64,000 nucleotides of DNA, taken from contig JAYGXS010000003.1 in assembly GCA_036362985.1 (NCBI GenBank), forward strand, positions 34,079,510 to 34,143,509, written 5' to 3'. Below are positions 22,540 through 34,586 of the stretch, piece after piece (position 1 is the first letter of the stretch; every line of letters begins with the position of its first letter). Origin of the DNA: Ligula intestinalis (lineage: Eukaryota > Platyhelminthes > Cestoda > Diphyllobothriidea > Diphyllobothriidae). The notes below the pieces were generated by a model. The model was not told the origin of the DNA and made no database searches. It was given only the letters and a program-made list of their open reading frames with translations. Position numbers and translations under genes: made by a program.

Positions 22540-22880
22540 AAACAGAGGTACTAGCAGCGTAAACATCGGGTGTGCGTCTTCTGTTACCAATGCGGTGGGT
22601 CTTGCTGTGTGTGTGATCGTGGGTGGTTTGGGGGTATGGGGTGTTCAGCTGGGGGTTGAACGTGAAGGTCGTGGCAGATCGCATCATCTTCCTCGCGTAG
22701 GTGGTGGCTACGCCTAGCGTCCCTGGCTGGCATCCAACTCTCACTTGTGGCTCCCCGGAGCTAGGCTCTGCCTGGCGGCCACCCCCCGGCTCCCCGTCTC
22801 GATCAGCGGGCCAAACCAAGTGAGGGTCTCCGGTGTGTGTGTCCCCACGTCCGGTATGTCCCCGGGTTGCAGCGGTAAGC
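22540..22880. other. GC-rich block resembling a retroelement untranslated region
   Basis: A C/G-rich island (cctggcggccaccccccgg, ctccccgtctcgatcagcgg) sits in AT-rich DNA about 1 kb before the endonuclease/RT element at 23.8 kb. No convincing long frame matches a known protein. It could be part of a 5' untranslated region or an unrelated repeat. Confidence 0.25.
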
Positions 22881-23826
22881 ATCCTAGTAGGCGTAGTTGG
22901 TGAAAGGACGCTACTTACTGTATACGGTACCATTGTCTGTTTGTACTTTACTGTTAGCTTTCCTTACTTTTTTTACACTCTTGCTACACTTGCTATCTCC
23001 AGTTGCTTTTATAATTATTACCACAGCTGTGATCATTGCTTAACTCGATAGCTTCAACATTTCAGTAATCCCATAACGTTGCCTTATCTGCGTAATCTAC
23101 TCGATATCCGCTAGTCTTAACATTGCATCCATTGTTCTTTATGCGTATGTATGCCTGATTCCACATCTATTTTATCGTATTATTTTTCCGTTTGATATTT
23201 GTTATCTGCTACTCTGCCTGATATTTCTAATGTTGTCTCTACTACCATACTGTTACAGTGACCTTATTTCATCGTAGCGATGCCTACTCAAATAGTCGTC
23301 CCACCGCCATGACTAGCACGCTTAGTCATCGCAGAGTTTGCCTCTTCAGTAGCGTCAATAACACTTAATCGTAACAGCAATTCCATCCACAGTCAGATGC
23401 CGTAGCACTAGAACGCGTATCAACTTTACGCGAGACACAGTCCCTTTCACCGCTACTGCTACTAGGATAATTACTGCTGCTCCCACCCCTTACTTCCCAA
23501 ATATTCCCCCCCCCCTAAAAGTCCTCAGCTGCGCGACAGCAAAGCTGTAGGCAGGCTCACAGACAAGTGGTCGTTCGGCCCCAAAACACTCATTGCCCAT
23601 GGTGCAGTTCGGCAGCAGTTGTGAGTGACCGGCAGTTCCTTTGTGGAACAGCGCTGCTGCCCCTCGCGAGAGGGTTGATGGGCCTAGAAAAGGTGGTACC
23701 AAACACGCTGGGTCGCGACATCTGCCAGTTGACCGTGGCTGACAAATTGCAAACACGTGGTCAAAACAATACAAACGCAAATCAAAACTTCTCTCTTCCC
23801 CACCCTCCCTCTAACCCGTTTCTTTC

Positions 23827-26800
23827 CCGCAGGACAGCTCCCAGAGCTCACAGGACGACAGCTCAGGGAGCTCAGATAACCCGAGGAGCATTCGGCCGGA
23901 ACGGAGAACAGCGCTCATCGCCCGGGAACTGGCGCGCTTCAAGGTGGACATCGCCACACTCAGTGAAACCCGCTTCTCTAGTGAAGGTTCCATAGAAGAG
24001 TTGGGTGCCGGCTACACCTTCTTCTATGTGGGCCGTCCGACGGCAGAGCGATGCGAGGCCGGCGTCGCCTTTGCCATCTGGAAGGACATCGTGGGACGAC
24101 TACCCTGTACGCCGCAGGGCATCAACGAACGCCTGATGAGCCTCCGCCTGTCTCTCTGGGGTGGAAAATTTGCCACCCTCGTCAGTGTCTACGCTCCTCC
24201 GATGACCAGCCCTGACGAGACAAAGAACAATTTCTACGAGGATCTGCACGCCCTCCTGGCCTGTGTGCCGAAGGCGGACAAGTTGATAGTCCTTGGTGAC
24301 TTCAATGCCCGCGTCGGCACACACCACGCCGCCTATAGAGGAGTACTCGGACCCCACGGCCTCCGAGGACTCATCGATAAAGGCCTACTCCTCCTTCACA
24401 CCTGCGCGGTGCACCGTCTCATACTGACCAACACCTACTTCAGCCAACCGCTGCAGCACAAGGCGACCTGGATGCACCCCAGGTCTCGTCAGTGGCATCT
24501 TCTGGATTATGTCCTCGTGCGGTGACGCGATCAGCAGGACGTGCTGGTGACAAAGGCAATGCCGGGTGCTGACGGTGATACCGATCATGGTCTCATCATC
24601 TCCAAGATGCGGATCCGTCTCCAACCACGCAGGAGACCTCAAGGTAAGCGAACCCCAGGTAAGTTGAATAATGATCTGTTAAACTTGCCTGCCAACCCTT
24701 TGCGTTTCAGCAACGAGTTGACCCACCAGCTAGATAACCCCCAGTCGCAGAAGCGACTCGATGTTGTCAACTACGGGACGCTGTTCAATTCACTGCCAAA
24801 CGCATACTTGGGCCCGCGTCCCGCCCACATCAAAACTGGTTCGATGAAAACGATGCAGCTATCAGTATTCTCATCTCTGAGAAGAATCGCCTCCGCAACG
24901 AATATGTCGTTCGCCCTACCGAAGCCACGAAAGCAGCCTACTACCAAAGTCGCCGTCTTGTACAGCAGCGGCTGGGGGAAATGCAGGACGCTTGGATGGC
25001 TCGTAAGGGTGAGGAAATCTAAGGCTATGCAGACCGCAATGAATGGAAGAACTTCTTCACCTCGCTCAAAGAGGTCTACGGCCCCATAGTAAGAGGCAGA
25101 GCCTCACTTCTTAGCGCTGACGGTACCACCCTCATCACTGAGAAGACCCAACTTCTGAGCCGCTTGGCCGAGCACTTCCAAAGTGTACTCAACTGGTCTT
25201 CTACCACTTCTGAGGTTGCCATTGACCGGTTGCCGCAAGTGGAAATTTATGCTGACCTCGACCTCCCACCTACCCATGAGGAGACCATCAAGGCTGTGCA
25301 GCAGCGGTCCAGCGGGAAGGCACCCGGGTCCGACGGGATCCCGGCGGAGATCTATAAATATGGTGGTCACCAACTCATAATTCACCTCACCATCCTGTTC
25401 CAAGAGATGTGGCGACAGGGACAAGTTCCTCAGGATTTCAAAGACGCCAGAATTGTCCACCTTTACAAGCGAGAGAGGAAACGTCAAATCTGCGACAACC
25501 ATCGCGCAATCTCGCTGTTGAATATTGCCGGTGAAATCTTCGCACGCATTCTCCTCAATCGTCTGAATAGCCACCTGGAACAAGGGCTTCTGCCTGAAAG
25601 TCAATGTGGTTTTCGACGTCACCGCGGCACCACTGACATGATATTTGCCGCGCGTCAGCTGCAGGAAAAATGTCAAGAGATGCGGACCCACCTCTACACT
25701 ACGTTCGTAGATCTGACAAAAGCCTTCTACACGGTGAACCGGTCCGGACTTTGGAAGGTTATGCAGAAGTTTGGCTGTCCGGAACAATTCACCCACATGG
25801 TTCGACAACTCCATGCTGGGATGATGGCGCGCGTCACGGACTACGGAACGCTGTCTGAAGCCTTCGCAGTGACCAGTGGAGTGAAGCAGGGCTGTGTCCT
25901 CGCGCCCACCCTCTTCAGTCTCATGTTCTCTGCCATGCTGATGGATGCCTACCCTGACGAGCGTCCCGGAATCCCCATCAACTACAGAACGGACGGAAAC
26001 CTCCTCAACATTCATCGGATGCAGGCCCCCACACGCGTCTCCACAACCACAATTCATGATCTGCTGTTTGCGGACGACTGTGCTCTCAACACCACCACCG
26101 AAGCGGACATACAAAGGAGCATGGACCCCTTTGCAGCGGGTTGCGCCAAGTTTGGCCTCCCCATCAACACGGGCAAGACGGTGGTTATGCATCAACCGCC
26201 GCCAAGTGTTTACCTCAACCCCGCACGTATCCAAGTCAACGGAGCCGAACTGCAGAACGTGGACAACTTTACTTATCTCGGCAGTACGCTTTCCCGCATC
26301 ATTAAAAGAGACGACGAGGTTGCCCGCAGAATCTCCAAAGCCAGCCAAGCCTTCGGTCGGCTCCAAGCCTCCGTATGTAATCTTCATGGTCTTCAATTGT
26401 CAACAAAACTGAAGATGTACCAGGCTGTTGTGCTGTCAACACTCTTGTATGGAGCGGAGACTTGGACTGTCTATCCTAGCCAAGCCCGGAAACTGAACCA
26501 CTTTCATATCAGCTGCCTACGCCGCATATTGAAGGTGAAGTGGCAGGAGAGGATTCCGGACACGGAAATCCTGGAGAGGACGGGAGTTCTCAGCATCCAG
26601 GCCATGCTTAGGCAGATACAACTGCGCTGGAGCGGTCACGTGGTACGTATGAACGATGAATGGCTACCCAAGCGACTGTTCTATGGCGATGTCGCCGTCG
26701 GCACTCATCGCGAAGGAGGACAGAAGAGACGCTACAAGGACACTCTGAAGAACTCCTTGAAGCGGCTCCAAATCAACACATTTAATTGGGAGGAACTTGC

Positions 26801-27503
26801 CTTGGACCGAACCGCGTGGTGCAGAACGGTCAAGACGGGCGCCGCAATCTACGAAGCCAGTCGGATCGCCGCCGCCAAGGCAAAATGGATGGCACGCATG
26901 CCTCACAATCCAAGGACGCACACTGCCAACACCCAACCCCTCCCAACGTGCCCGCGCTGTCAACGCACTTTCCGTGCACGCATTGGACTGGTCGGTCACC
27001 TCCGGAAGCCGTGCAACCCTCCTCCGACAGCATCCACGTCTACTGCACCAAACACTCCACCAGACCCTTCTCTGCCCTCCACCTCGATGGCAATCACCGA
27101 CGCGAGAGATGCCTCGTTGCCCTCATCCACCGACTCCAACCCATCCGCAACTTCCTCCACCCCATCCGACACATCACCACCCGCCACAATTCGCATCCCC
27201 ACACCTGAACCCACCACCAGTTCTGAGGGCCTCATATGCCCTCACTGCAATCGCACATTCACCTCACGCATCGGCCTAGTTGGTCACTTGCGAATCCATC
27301 GCACAGAGACTGGTGAACTAGTGCCTGGAACACCAACACACAGACGAGACCGCCGCCTTCACTGCCCACACTGCCCCCGATCATTCACTCATCGCATGGG
27401 CGTACTAGGTCACATGCGCATTCACGACAGCGGCACTGACCGTGATGTCGGCACACCAAGCACCTCACACACCCCCACCACCAGTCTCAGCCCCACTCAC
27501 TAG
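23827..27503 (+). pseudogene. Non-LTR retrotransposon ORF: APE-type endonuclease, reverse transcriptase, three C2H2 zinc fingers; near full length, disabled
   Basis: The N-terminal half is an apurinic-type endonuclease: [20 protein letters not shown], then TLSETRFS (catalytic Glu), [21 protein letters not shown] (Asp and Asn) and TDHGLIISK near 24585. The frame breaks three ways: TGA at about 24523 (VLVR then RDQQD, a CpG-type CGA change), a frameshift near 24815, and TAA at about 25019. From 25164 one frame of 779 codons is open: [14 protein letters not shown] (residues about 48-61), [45 protein letters not shown] (the AFD of motif A is AFY), [24 protein letters not shown] (FADD, about 302-305), [11 protein letters not shown] and the LYGAETW block. 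The C-terminus has a C-x2-C-x12-H-x4-C finger (about 596-617) and two C-x2-C-x12-H-x3-H fingers (about 692-712 and 734-754) in Pro/Thr/Ser-rich linkers, probably for nucleic-acid binding. Upstream, gtttctttcccgcag before 23833 looks like a splice acceptor. Confidence 0.9.
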
Positions 27504-28435
27504 TTGCCTCGCTTCACGATTGCGTCGTCAAGTTTGTCGGGAACCCAGGTGAGGGCCTCCTCCCCCGGGTAAGTGGAGGCCGTTCTTGCTGAATTTGTCG
27601 AATTCTGTCTTGCCTTTTACTACCCCATAATAGCTCCGGTCTAGAATAAATAAGCCTGGTTTAGTGGCAGTATCGCTTCTCACAGGACGTGTATGTCGTC
27701 ACCCAACTTAGTGTCTGACTCTTGACAATAACCGTATTGGGTGCCTTGTCCTTTCCTGAAGTACTCTCCATCTTTCTGTACTCAACTGCACCGTCAACTT
27801 AGAATTGGCATACTCGCGTTGTGTGCAGCCGCTTGCTATCAAATCCCAGGTGAATTAGCACGCTGTTGGACGTCCCTGACGGCTCGCCTCTCATACAATG
27901 GCATGGAAAAATCAGATAATCGATTTATACAGCTGCATCGCAAGCTCGCGCCACGGGTTTATGAGATAGGGGGGGAGGGCGGCTAAATATAGTGACTCAT
28001 GGTACCCTCGTTCAAGGGTAACGCCACCTGGACTGAATCGTACTGAAGCGCCCTTAGAGTGCATGCGTACTGAAAAGATTAGCAACTTCACACTTCTCTA
28101 CGTCAGCCGCATCAGTCCAATTAGCACTAGGCTTACTGACTCTATTCAATTGCTTCTCTTTGCCGCACTTCTACCATACTGTAGTCATATTACTTGCTCC
28201 ATTACCGCACTCACACTCATCATAGCGGCGCCTACAGTTCTGTCTTTAGCACAAACGTCAGCCTCAGGAGTTACTGAAGATTCTCTGCTGCAAGGTAAGC
28301 TGAGCTTCTGCTCTCATAGTTCTTTCATACTTGATTTCCTCCCCTCTCTCTCGGCCTGTCTGCGTTCCCCCTTTGCCTCCTCTCCCTATCGCCCTCTTTC
28401 ACTCTCTTCTTCTTCCTATCCCTTTTTCTACTCTT

Positions 28436-28510
28436 CTACTTCGTCTTTTCCTCTCCTTCTTCCTCTTCTTCTTTTTCTTCTTCTTCTTCTTCTTCTTCTT
28501 CTTCTTCTGC
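28436..28510 (+). repeat. CTT/TTC microsatellite (polypyrimidine tract)
   Basis: About 75 bases of ttc/ctt units, beginning irregular and becoming a clean (ttc)n run at 28467-28507. The run is a strict polypurine-polypyrimidine strand able to form triplex (H-DNA). Leucine- or glutamate-rich reading frames here are artefacts of the repeat. Confidence 0.9.
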
Positions 28511-29639
28511 ACGTCCACAGTTGCAAAGTTCACCAGTTGTCTCTTGCTGTCCTTTCAGCCCCACCCACGGACGCCAACCGACAACCGAGCATGGGTAGTG
28601 CCTTTCAGTCGTTGACTGACTGGTTACCCCTCTCAGGAGGGTGTTGGCCCAGGCTTCATGCAGGGCTGCTCTCACCCTCCTAAGATCCAATGGTCTGTAT
28701 GCACATGCAATGCCACTCTTCAGCCAACCACGGTCCCTGCGACCTGGAACGCGCTGGCACTTTCTCTCAATTCTGATTCCCTGTTGGTGACTGCGTACAC
28801 GCTCCCACAGGGTCTCAGGCCCCACTGCGGGTGCCCGAAAAGCTAGGCGGGCACTGTGGTGGGGGAGAGAGTGAGGTCGACCTCGGCGCGTTTCTTTCCT
28901 CACTATAATAAATCTGAATGCGTCTGAATCTATCACGGTGCGCTAAAAGCCGTGGCTTAGAGGATCTGACAACTGACGGGAAAACTCAGGCCCCCACGTA
29001 GCTGCTCCTTCCGTACGCGTGTGTCTGTGTGTGCGTAGGGGAGGAGAGGGAGGACTGAGAGTCAGGCTGCAAAAGCTTCCTCTTAATGTGGCCTTTATGG
29101 CGCTCCCGCGCTGTCGGGAGCATACCTAGCGAGGTGGCTGTGTCAAGTGTGGGCATGCTGAGTGTATATCGCGCCAGCCATCTACACCCTACCTCATCCC
29201 CGGTCTTATTGACTTTGTCTTTACACCGGATACGGAGGTGGGAGTGGCGAGCGAGTGGGTAGATACTGCGCTAGTCTGCCTACACTCCTGTCTTCTCTCG
29301 TGCCAGTTCTCTGCGTTGCTCCCGCTTGCTGTCGCTTTCGTGTTGCTTGCCCAGCTCGCCTCAGTGTCTGTTGCGGCTTGCTTCAGCGTTTGCTTCGGCT
29401 TGTTGGAGCGCGTGGTGCCCATCGTCGAAATCGACGGGGGAGCAGTCGGATGGTTTGGGCGGGGATAGGGAGCGGAATTACGGAAGAGTAAACAAACTCA
29501 TATATCAGGCAGTGTCCCGTTCCGTATGCAAGCCCACAGACAATCCCTGCGGTTAGAGCTGTTGTTGCCGCCAAGTGAATTTGACTGCGCATTTTGCAGC
29601 ACCTTATCTAGCCGATCCAGTCGTCTATGTGGTCGTCTC

Positions 29640-30253
29640 GCAAGTGCTCAGTCATGAGTCAGTCCGCTGTAGCCACATTGAGAATGACAAATCGGTACAA
29701 AAAGTGAGTATTAACGGGCGGCACGCCAAAGTCCAACTTTATTTTACTTCAGAGCTATTTGGTGAGTTGGGTAATGCGGTTGAAGCACCTCGCTTGCAAG
29801 TAAATAGGTCAGTGTAACTTTAAGCCTTTGCAACTCTCACAAAAACAGCAAGGTTGGTCTATATACGATACTGTCGCCCGGTATTGCTCCAAGGGGGACA
29901 AAATTGTTTCGTAGACGCTCTACCTTGGGGTCAAGGATTTTCTAGACCGTAGTATTGAAAGGATGTTGTTCATGCGGCGCCCTTTCGTACAGTTGCACTC
30001 CACAGCCGTGAGAAGTGTGGGATAACATGAAGTGGAGGGGGACCAATATTACTCACGCATCAAAATTTTTGTAAGTACAGGATGCTACTGTCAAAATTCT
30101 AGGGCATTTCTGTTATTGATAGGAAAATAAATCAAAGGGTTTCACGGAAGTAACCACCTTATATCTGTATTTTATTAGCCTACTATCAAAGTACGGGAGG
30201 AAGCGGGAGTGGTAAGCATTGATGGATCCACTCATTGTGTTGATTAGCTTAGT
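29640..30253 (+). repeat. Tandem duplication, unit 1 (about 614 bp)
   Basis: Shared blocks with unit 2: gc(a/g)agtgct(c/t)ag, tgagtcag(t/c)cc, attaacggg-ggca-gccaaa, gtattgctc-aaggg, ttgaa-ggatgttgtt, acaggatgctactgt, accaccttatatctgtattttattag and ttgtgttgatta. There is no long coding frame. The unit repeats at an offset of 614 bases. Confidence 0.75.
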
Positions 30254-30407
30254 GCGAGTGCTTAGCCCTGAGTCAGCCCGATGTACTAACACTGAGAATT
30301 TAAAATTGAAATAAACTGCCTGTATTAACGGGTAGCAGGCCAAAACATAGCGATTTTTTAAGTTAAAAAATATATTTTTAGTTGACCCAATTGTGAAAAA
30401 AACTCGC

Positions 30408-30486
30408 GGCGTCGGCGGGATTCGAACCCGCACATCAGGGAAGGCCTTTACGCAGCCTATGCTCTACCGATGTGAGCTAGGACGCC
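30408..30486 (-). tRNA. tRNA-like sequence (left arm of foldback), possibly tRNA-Tyr-derived, SINE-type
   Basis: 79 nt on the minus strand with acceptor halves GGCGTC and GACGCC, an A-box TAGCTCACATCGGTAGAGC, and a perfect T-arm GCGGGTTCGAATCCCGC (B-box). A five-pair anticodon stem AGGCT/GGCCT would enclose GCGTAAA, giving anticodon GTA, but position 33 would be C instead of the near-invariant U and the variable region is longer than usual. It looks more like the Pol III promoter of a SINE than a working tRNA. Confidence 0.5.
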
Positions 30487-30682
30487 AAGCCTTGCGCCGT
30501 GAATTTAAAGACACTTAAAAGTTAAGTCAGCCTGGTAGTCATTCCGGTGGATTCTAGATGATTGCTTAGGAAATCCTGCCCGGGCAGTCAACTTGCTCTT
30601 CTGTAATGATACATTCCATACAAGCAGTAAGATGAGCAGGTAAAATCGGTTCATGTGCGACTAAATTCACGGCGCAGGGCGT

Positions 30683-30761
30683 GGCGTCGTAGCTCAAGTC
30701 GGTAGAGCGTTGGCTGCATAAAGGCCTTCCCTGCTGTGCGGATTCAAATCCCGCCGATGCC
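30683..30761 (+). tRNA. tRNA-like sequence (right arm of foldback), decayed
   Basis: Inverted twin of 30408-30486. The A-box TAGCTCAAGTCGGTAGAGC is intact, while the B-box is changed to GGATTCAAATCCC. The anticodon loop would read GCATAAA. Acceptor halves are GGCGTC and GATGCC. It is probably non-functional as a tRNA. Confidence 0.45.
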
Positions 30762-31322
30762 ACGAGTTTTTTCACAATTGAGTCAACTAAAATGAAGCAA
30801 ATCTGCCAAAACCCCTTAGCAATCAAAGTTATATGATGAGGTGGGGAATTCGATTGAGGAAACCTACGTAAAAGTAAAAAAGTCATTAAAACTGTAAAAC
30901 TTTGCAACTTTTAGAACGGCGGGAAGTTTGGCCTACATAGGGTACTACGCCCAGTATTGCTCAAAGGGTTACCAAATTGTTTTTCAGACGCGCCGCCTTA
31001 TGCTCAGGGATTTGTCTGGACTTTACTATTGAAGGGATGTTGTTTCTGGAGCGCACTTTAGTATAGTTGTATTTCAAATCCGTGAGAACTGTGATAAAAA
31101 GAACTTGAAGTAGACTTATCGAACTTAAATATCAAAATGGTTGTGAGTACAGGATGCTACTGTAAAATGTATCTGCACTTCTATAGCTTATTAATAGGGA
31201 AATATACCGGAGTTTTGCGGAAGTAACCACCTTATATCTGTATTTTATTAGCTTAATTTATACATACGGGAGGAATTTGCAGTGGTAAACATTGATGGGT
31301 CCACAAATTGTGTTGATTAACA

Positions 31323-33387
31323 ATCTTGAAACAATCGTGGGCCTTGTGTGCAGCCCAAAGGCAGATCAGTGGCCTTGTGCAACAGATTACGTTTCAAGAC
31401 GCCCCAGATGCTTCTCGAGTAGTTGCGACCGCCTTTGTTTCATGTACGCACGTGGGAGGGCCCATGTGCGTGGGAGACCCGCAAACCGCGCGTGAACTCG
31501 ATCTCAGACGACACCGAGTTCCCACACTTCGGCGTGGCAGTGGGATCCTGCAGGTGTTCCCCTGTTTGCGAGTGATGAATAGGAGTGCAGTAATTCCGCG
31601 TTATATCACTCAGACTTTCGTGGCTTCACTCTGTCGAGGATTTTTCGCTGTTTCGCGGATTTTTGCGGACAATGGGGTTTTTTACAGGCTCTCTTGCTTG
31701 GTTTGCTTAGTTCACATCGCACACGGAATGATTTTCGCGGAGGACTTATGATGTATTGCATAAAACTCCTCAGTGATATAAGATACATATGTGAGTGGAT
31801 TAACATATTCAACTGTAAGGATTATTAACTAATATCTAGGGGACTATAGAAATATAGATGGAGCATTATGTGGTAAAAGTGTATAAGAGGCCATAGAATA
31901 TGTAAAAATAACCACAAAGCACATGATTTTTATTCGCGAATCGGCCTCTTTCCTCGTGAGTTTTTGAAACGCAACCACGGCGATCAAGAAGGGCACATTG
32001 TATTCTAACGGGTGCACGGACTGGTCACGACCATTAACCCAAACATCTCTACCATGGCCGCCTAGACCACCTGAGGTGTCACATAAATAATCGCTTGCAT
32101 AAAGGGATTTTTACTGATCAAGAGATATAACTATGCTCTATTTTAAGTGATTTTTTTCTATTCTGTCAGCTATTTTGCGCATGACCGCACACCGTTCAGT
32201 TTCTGGGTGGCAGAAAATGAAAAAAAGTTTTGTATTTGACCGTTTCAACTTCCGGTTTTGACGTTTATGTCCCCCCTTCCACTGACAAAAGCGAAGGCAG
32301 AAGCTGTAAACGTATTTAAAATTTTACAAAATTCTACCCGCGTTGTTAATGCCTCTTCTTTAAATTATTGTATACACAATAAATGCATTCGAGGAAATTT
32401 ATTTGTTACTCCAACCGTACAGCTAAAGTAGCCCTTAAATTAATCTAAAGACTAACCTAATCCCTAGGATGTATTTGGAAGAAAATTTGAGTATTGTACA
32501 TTTCAAAGACTTGTTTCACAAAAATGAACACATGAATTATCTGTTGGTTTTTAGTTTTCTCAATAATTACTCACTAACTGGGAGAAAACCAGTCTATATA
32601 AGGCTTGATAAACGTAGGCTGAAAGAGGATGTGAATAATTAGGCCGAATTCTATCAGACACTGCGAGACAGCCGCATATTATTAATTGAACTGCCTACAG
32701 ACAGTCACACCTATATGCGGAGATTTCGTGATGCAGCATGTTGAGAATCAGAGAGAAGAATACGCTTTATTTTGAAAGTATCATTCAAAATTGTCAGTCA
32801 AAAAGAGTCCCATTCACTGTCACCAGAAGATAAATTAGTAACTTGCACAAGAGTCCAAACGTTTACATAACGATATATAACTGTTACAGAGATGGTTCAA
32901 GTCTCAGTTTCTGTACTTCTCTCTATTGTTTTCACAAGGTATCCTGTCATAAATGACAATACGGAACGCTGATATGCCGATGCAGGGCAACAGATAAGTC
33001 GAAAGTCTCGGGCATGGAGCAGCATTACTTGGCAGCAATTAGATCACAATGAAGGGGATGGACAACATCACCCAAAATTTTACCTGAAGACTGCTTGACC
33101 GTTGTGATGGTCGTTGGCCTACTATATCAACATGGTACAGATGCTAGCTAATTAATTATTGTTTGTCTCAATCTAGGAGAGCTGAAACCCCCAGGCCTCA
33201 ACAAAATAATTCAGACCCTACAATCACCGCACGTCCATTCGGTAAAAAGTCCCTATCAGGTTACACTGAGAGGAACACAAAACTTCCTTAGCCATCTTTT
33301 AAATAATTTCACTCGACAATGCTCAGCTGGTTCGCTGGTTTACTCTCAAGATGGGATGAGAAATACACTTTCATAGTGTTTCGTCTT
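31323..33387. other. Stretch without recognised genes
   Basis: A GC-richer patch at 31390-31580, then AT-rich DNA. No frame with a known pattern. Confidence 0.45.
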
Positions 33388-34080
33388 GTTGACTTCTCAG
33401 ACTCTGTATCCAGCAGTCACGCGTACTTCAAACCCAATAATAACAACTATCAAGGTAGTAAGATATTACTAAGCAATATAGTAAATATTAAACAATCTAC
33501 AAACCTCAACAATGGATACACCAAGTCAAGAGGGAAGGGAGTCGGCCAAATCGCCTGACTCTAACCAAAGGAACAACAAGAGTTCAAAAATAACGCCACT
33601 CAGGACAAAATTAGTCTTTAGAAAACTTACATGTGTTAGCGGGCGAGGGAGCGTGCGCCAGCTTTTATATCATTTCAGGAGGCCTCAGAGTTGGTCTGAA
33701 ACACCAACGCGAAAATAGGGGGTCCGTAAACGGAGGCGGGAGGTGTCGAAGGGGCCCTGCGATGGCCCCGTCTAGCTCGCGCATCGCTTGCTCGCGGGGG
33801 GTGGGGGTGGTAAATGAATGGGTCTCGATTACCCGGACAGCTGGCTCTCCAACACAAAGTTACTTCACGGGCTTTGATCTCCATGTGAAAATGGGAAATG
33901 GGAAAACGGGAGCCGAAACCGGCTGGGGGAGACGCGTTCATTCATGTGCAATCAAGAAAGGGAGGGCGGCTAGCATTCAAGGGAGGAAGGGGGCAGCCTT
34001 TGCAAGAGGTGAACAATCATTTTTAGGTCGGACGGGAGTTTCTATGGAGATAGGACGTGGTAAATTGCAAACTTGTTCAG
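33388..34080 (+). repeat. Unknown dispersed repeat, copy 3 of 3
   Basis: It starts with gactctgtatccagcagtc and carries the same ATG context (ctcaacaatggatac, ATG at 33512) and the frame MDTPSQEGRESAKSPDS, then a stop within 70 codons. It shares ttatatcatttcaggaggcc and ttggtctgaaacacca with copy 2. It ends near aaattgcaaacttgttcagc. Class is unknown; it may be the 5' part of a retroelement. Confidence 0.6.
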
Positions 34081-34386
34081 CCGGAAAGAATACATAGTCT
34101 TGTTTAAGTTCAGACACGCCTATTAGGCAGGAGAGTTGTTATTTCTTTGTGGTTTGGGACGTATTCATTCCTGAAGTCAGATCCACGGAATACCTAGCAT
34201 CCCTATGCAAAAGTCTGATGCGAAACACAGGTCCACAAGGCCATTTCGGGATTGGACAAAAAGCCAATTCTCAGGCGAGAGCGCTAACCGCGGGATGTAG
34301 CAGTAATACTTTCTTCATTGACGAATGCGAGAGAATACTCGTATTCGAGGAATTTCTTTTGGTAAAGGAGACATATGGTTGATCAC

Positions 34387-34586
34387 TGGAACAAAATTGA
34401 TTTTTCCTGAGCTTTCGAGCTCTTACAAGAGCTCATCGTCAGAGGTGGACAGACAGTAACAAATATGGAAGCTACTTGGGGCGTGTGTACAATAACTAAA
34501 ATTTTGAACGTGCAGAAAATCAATAATTGTGTGTGCTGCCGACTTGCCACTGAGGGCTGTGCTAGCCAGTGCCAGTAGGCAAGATC
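34387..34586 (-). repeat. PLE terminal repeat, inverted copy, with hammerhead-like core at 34411-34442
   Basis: This is an inverted copy of 35137-35340; the arms share caattttgttcca, gtcagaggtgg on this strand, and ggcaagtcgg/attgattttctgcac. Reading the minus strand, CTGACGA (34436-34442) is followed by a long hairpin, GAGCTCTT-GT-AAGAGCTC, and then GAAAGC (34411-34416). It brackets the GIY-YIG fragment at 34782-35195 together with the right arm. Confidence 0.65.

Larger units (their letters stand above)
30379..30789. mobile_element. Foldback element with 128-bp inverted arms, each containing a tRNA-like sequence
   Basis: The terminal sequence TAGTTGAC(C/T)CAATTGTG followed by an A run and CTCG is present at both ends in inverted orientation. 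The arms (30379-30506 and 30662-30789) are equal in length and nearly identical when one is reversed. Each arm contains a complete tRNA-like sequence reading outward from the 155-base centre. The centre has no repeats I can see. The element looks like two SINE-type units joined head to head or a composite MITE. Confidence 0.7.
30254..31322 (+). repeat. Tandem duplication, unit 2, interrupted by a 411-bp foldback element
   Basis: The unit matches 29640-30253 up to 30378 and again from about 30790 to 31322. Removing the inserted 411 bases leaves about 658 bases, close to unit 1. Divergence between units is clearly above 10 percent, so the duplication is old. Whether the insertion came after it cannot be told from two units alone, but unit 1 has no trace of it. 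Confidence 0.7.

Noticed and set aside
25104..26396. 430-codon minus-strand open frame
   Set aside because: It is antisense to the RT domain of the 23.8-kb element, whose plus-strand frame carries all RT motifs. The minus frame has no recognisable pattern.
26786..27279. His/Pro-rich alternative frames at the end of the zinc-finger element
   Set aside because: They overlap the zinc-finger frame out of register and arise from its C-rich composition.
28063..28936. Leucine- or glutamate-rich frames of 90-206 codons
   Set aside because: They are produced by the (ttc)n tract; flanking parts show no protein pattern.
29238..29592. Cluster of 70-80 codon frames on both strands
   Set aside because: They lie in a GC-rich patch with mutually overlapping open frames and no consistent pattern.
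30408..30761. Two functional tRNA genes
   Set aside because: They are inverted copies within foldback arms, have an enlarged variable region, non-U at position 33, and one has a damaged B-box. SINE-type promoters are more likely.
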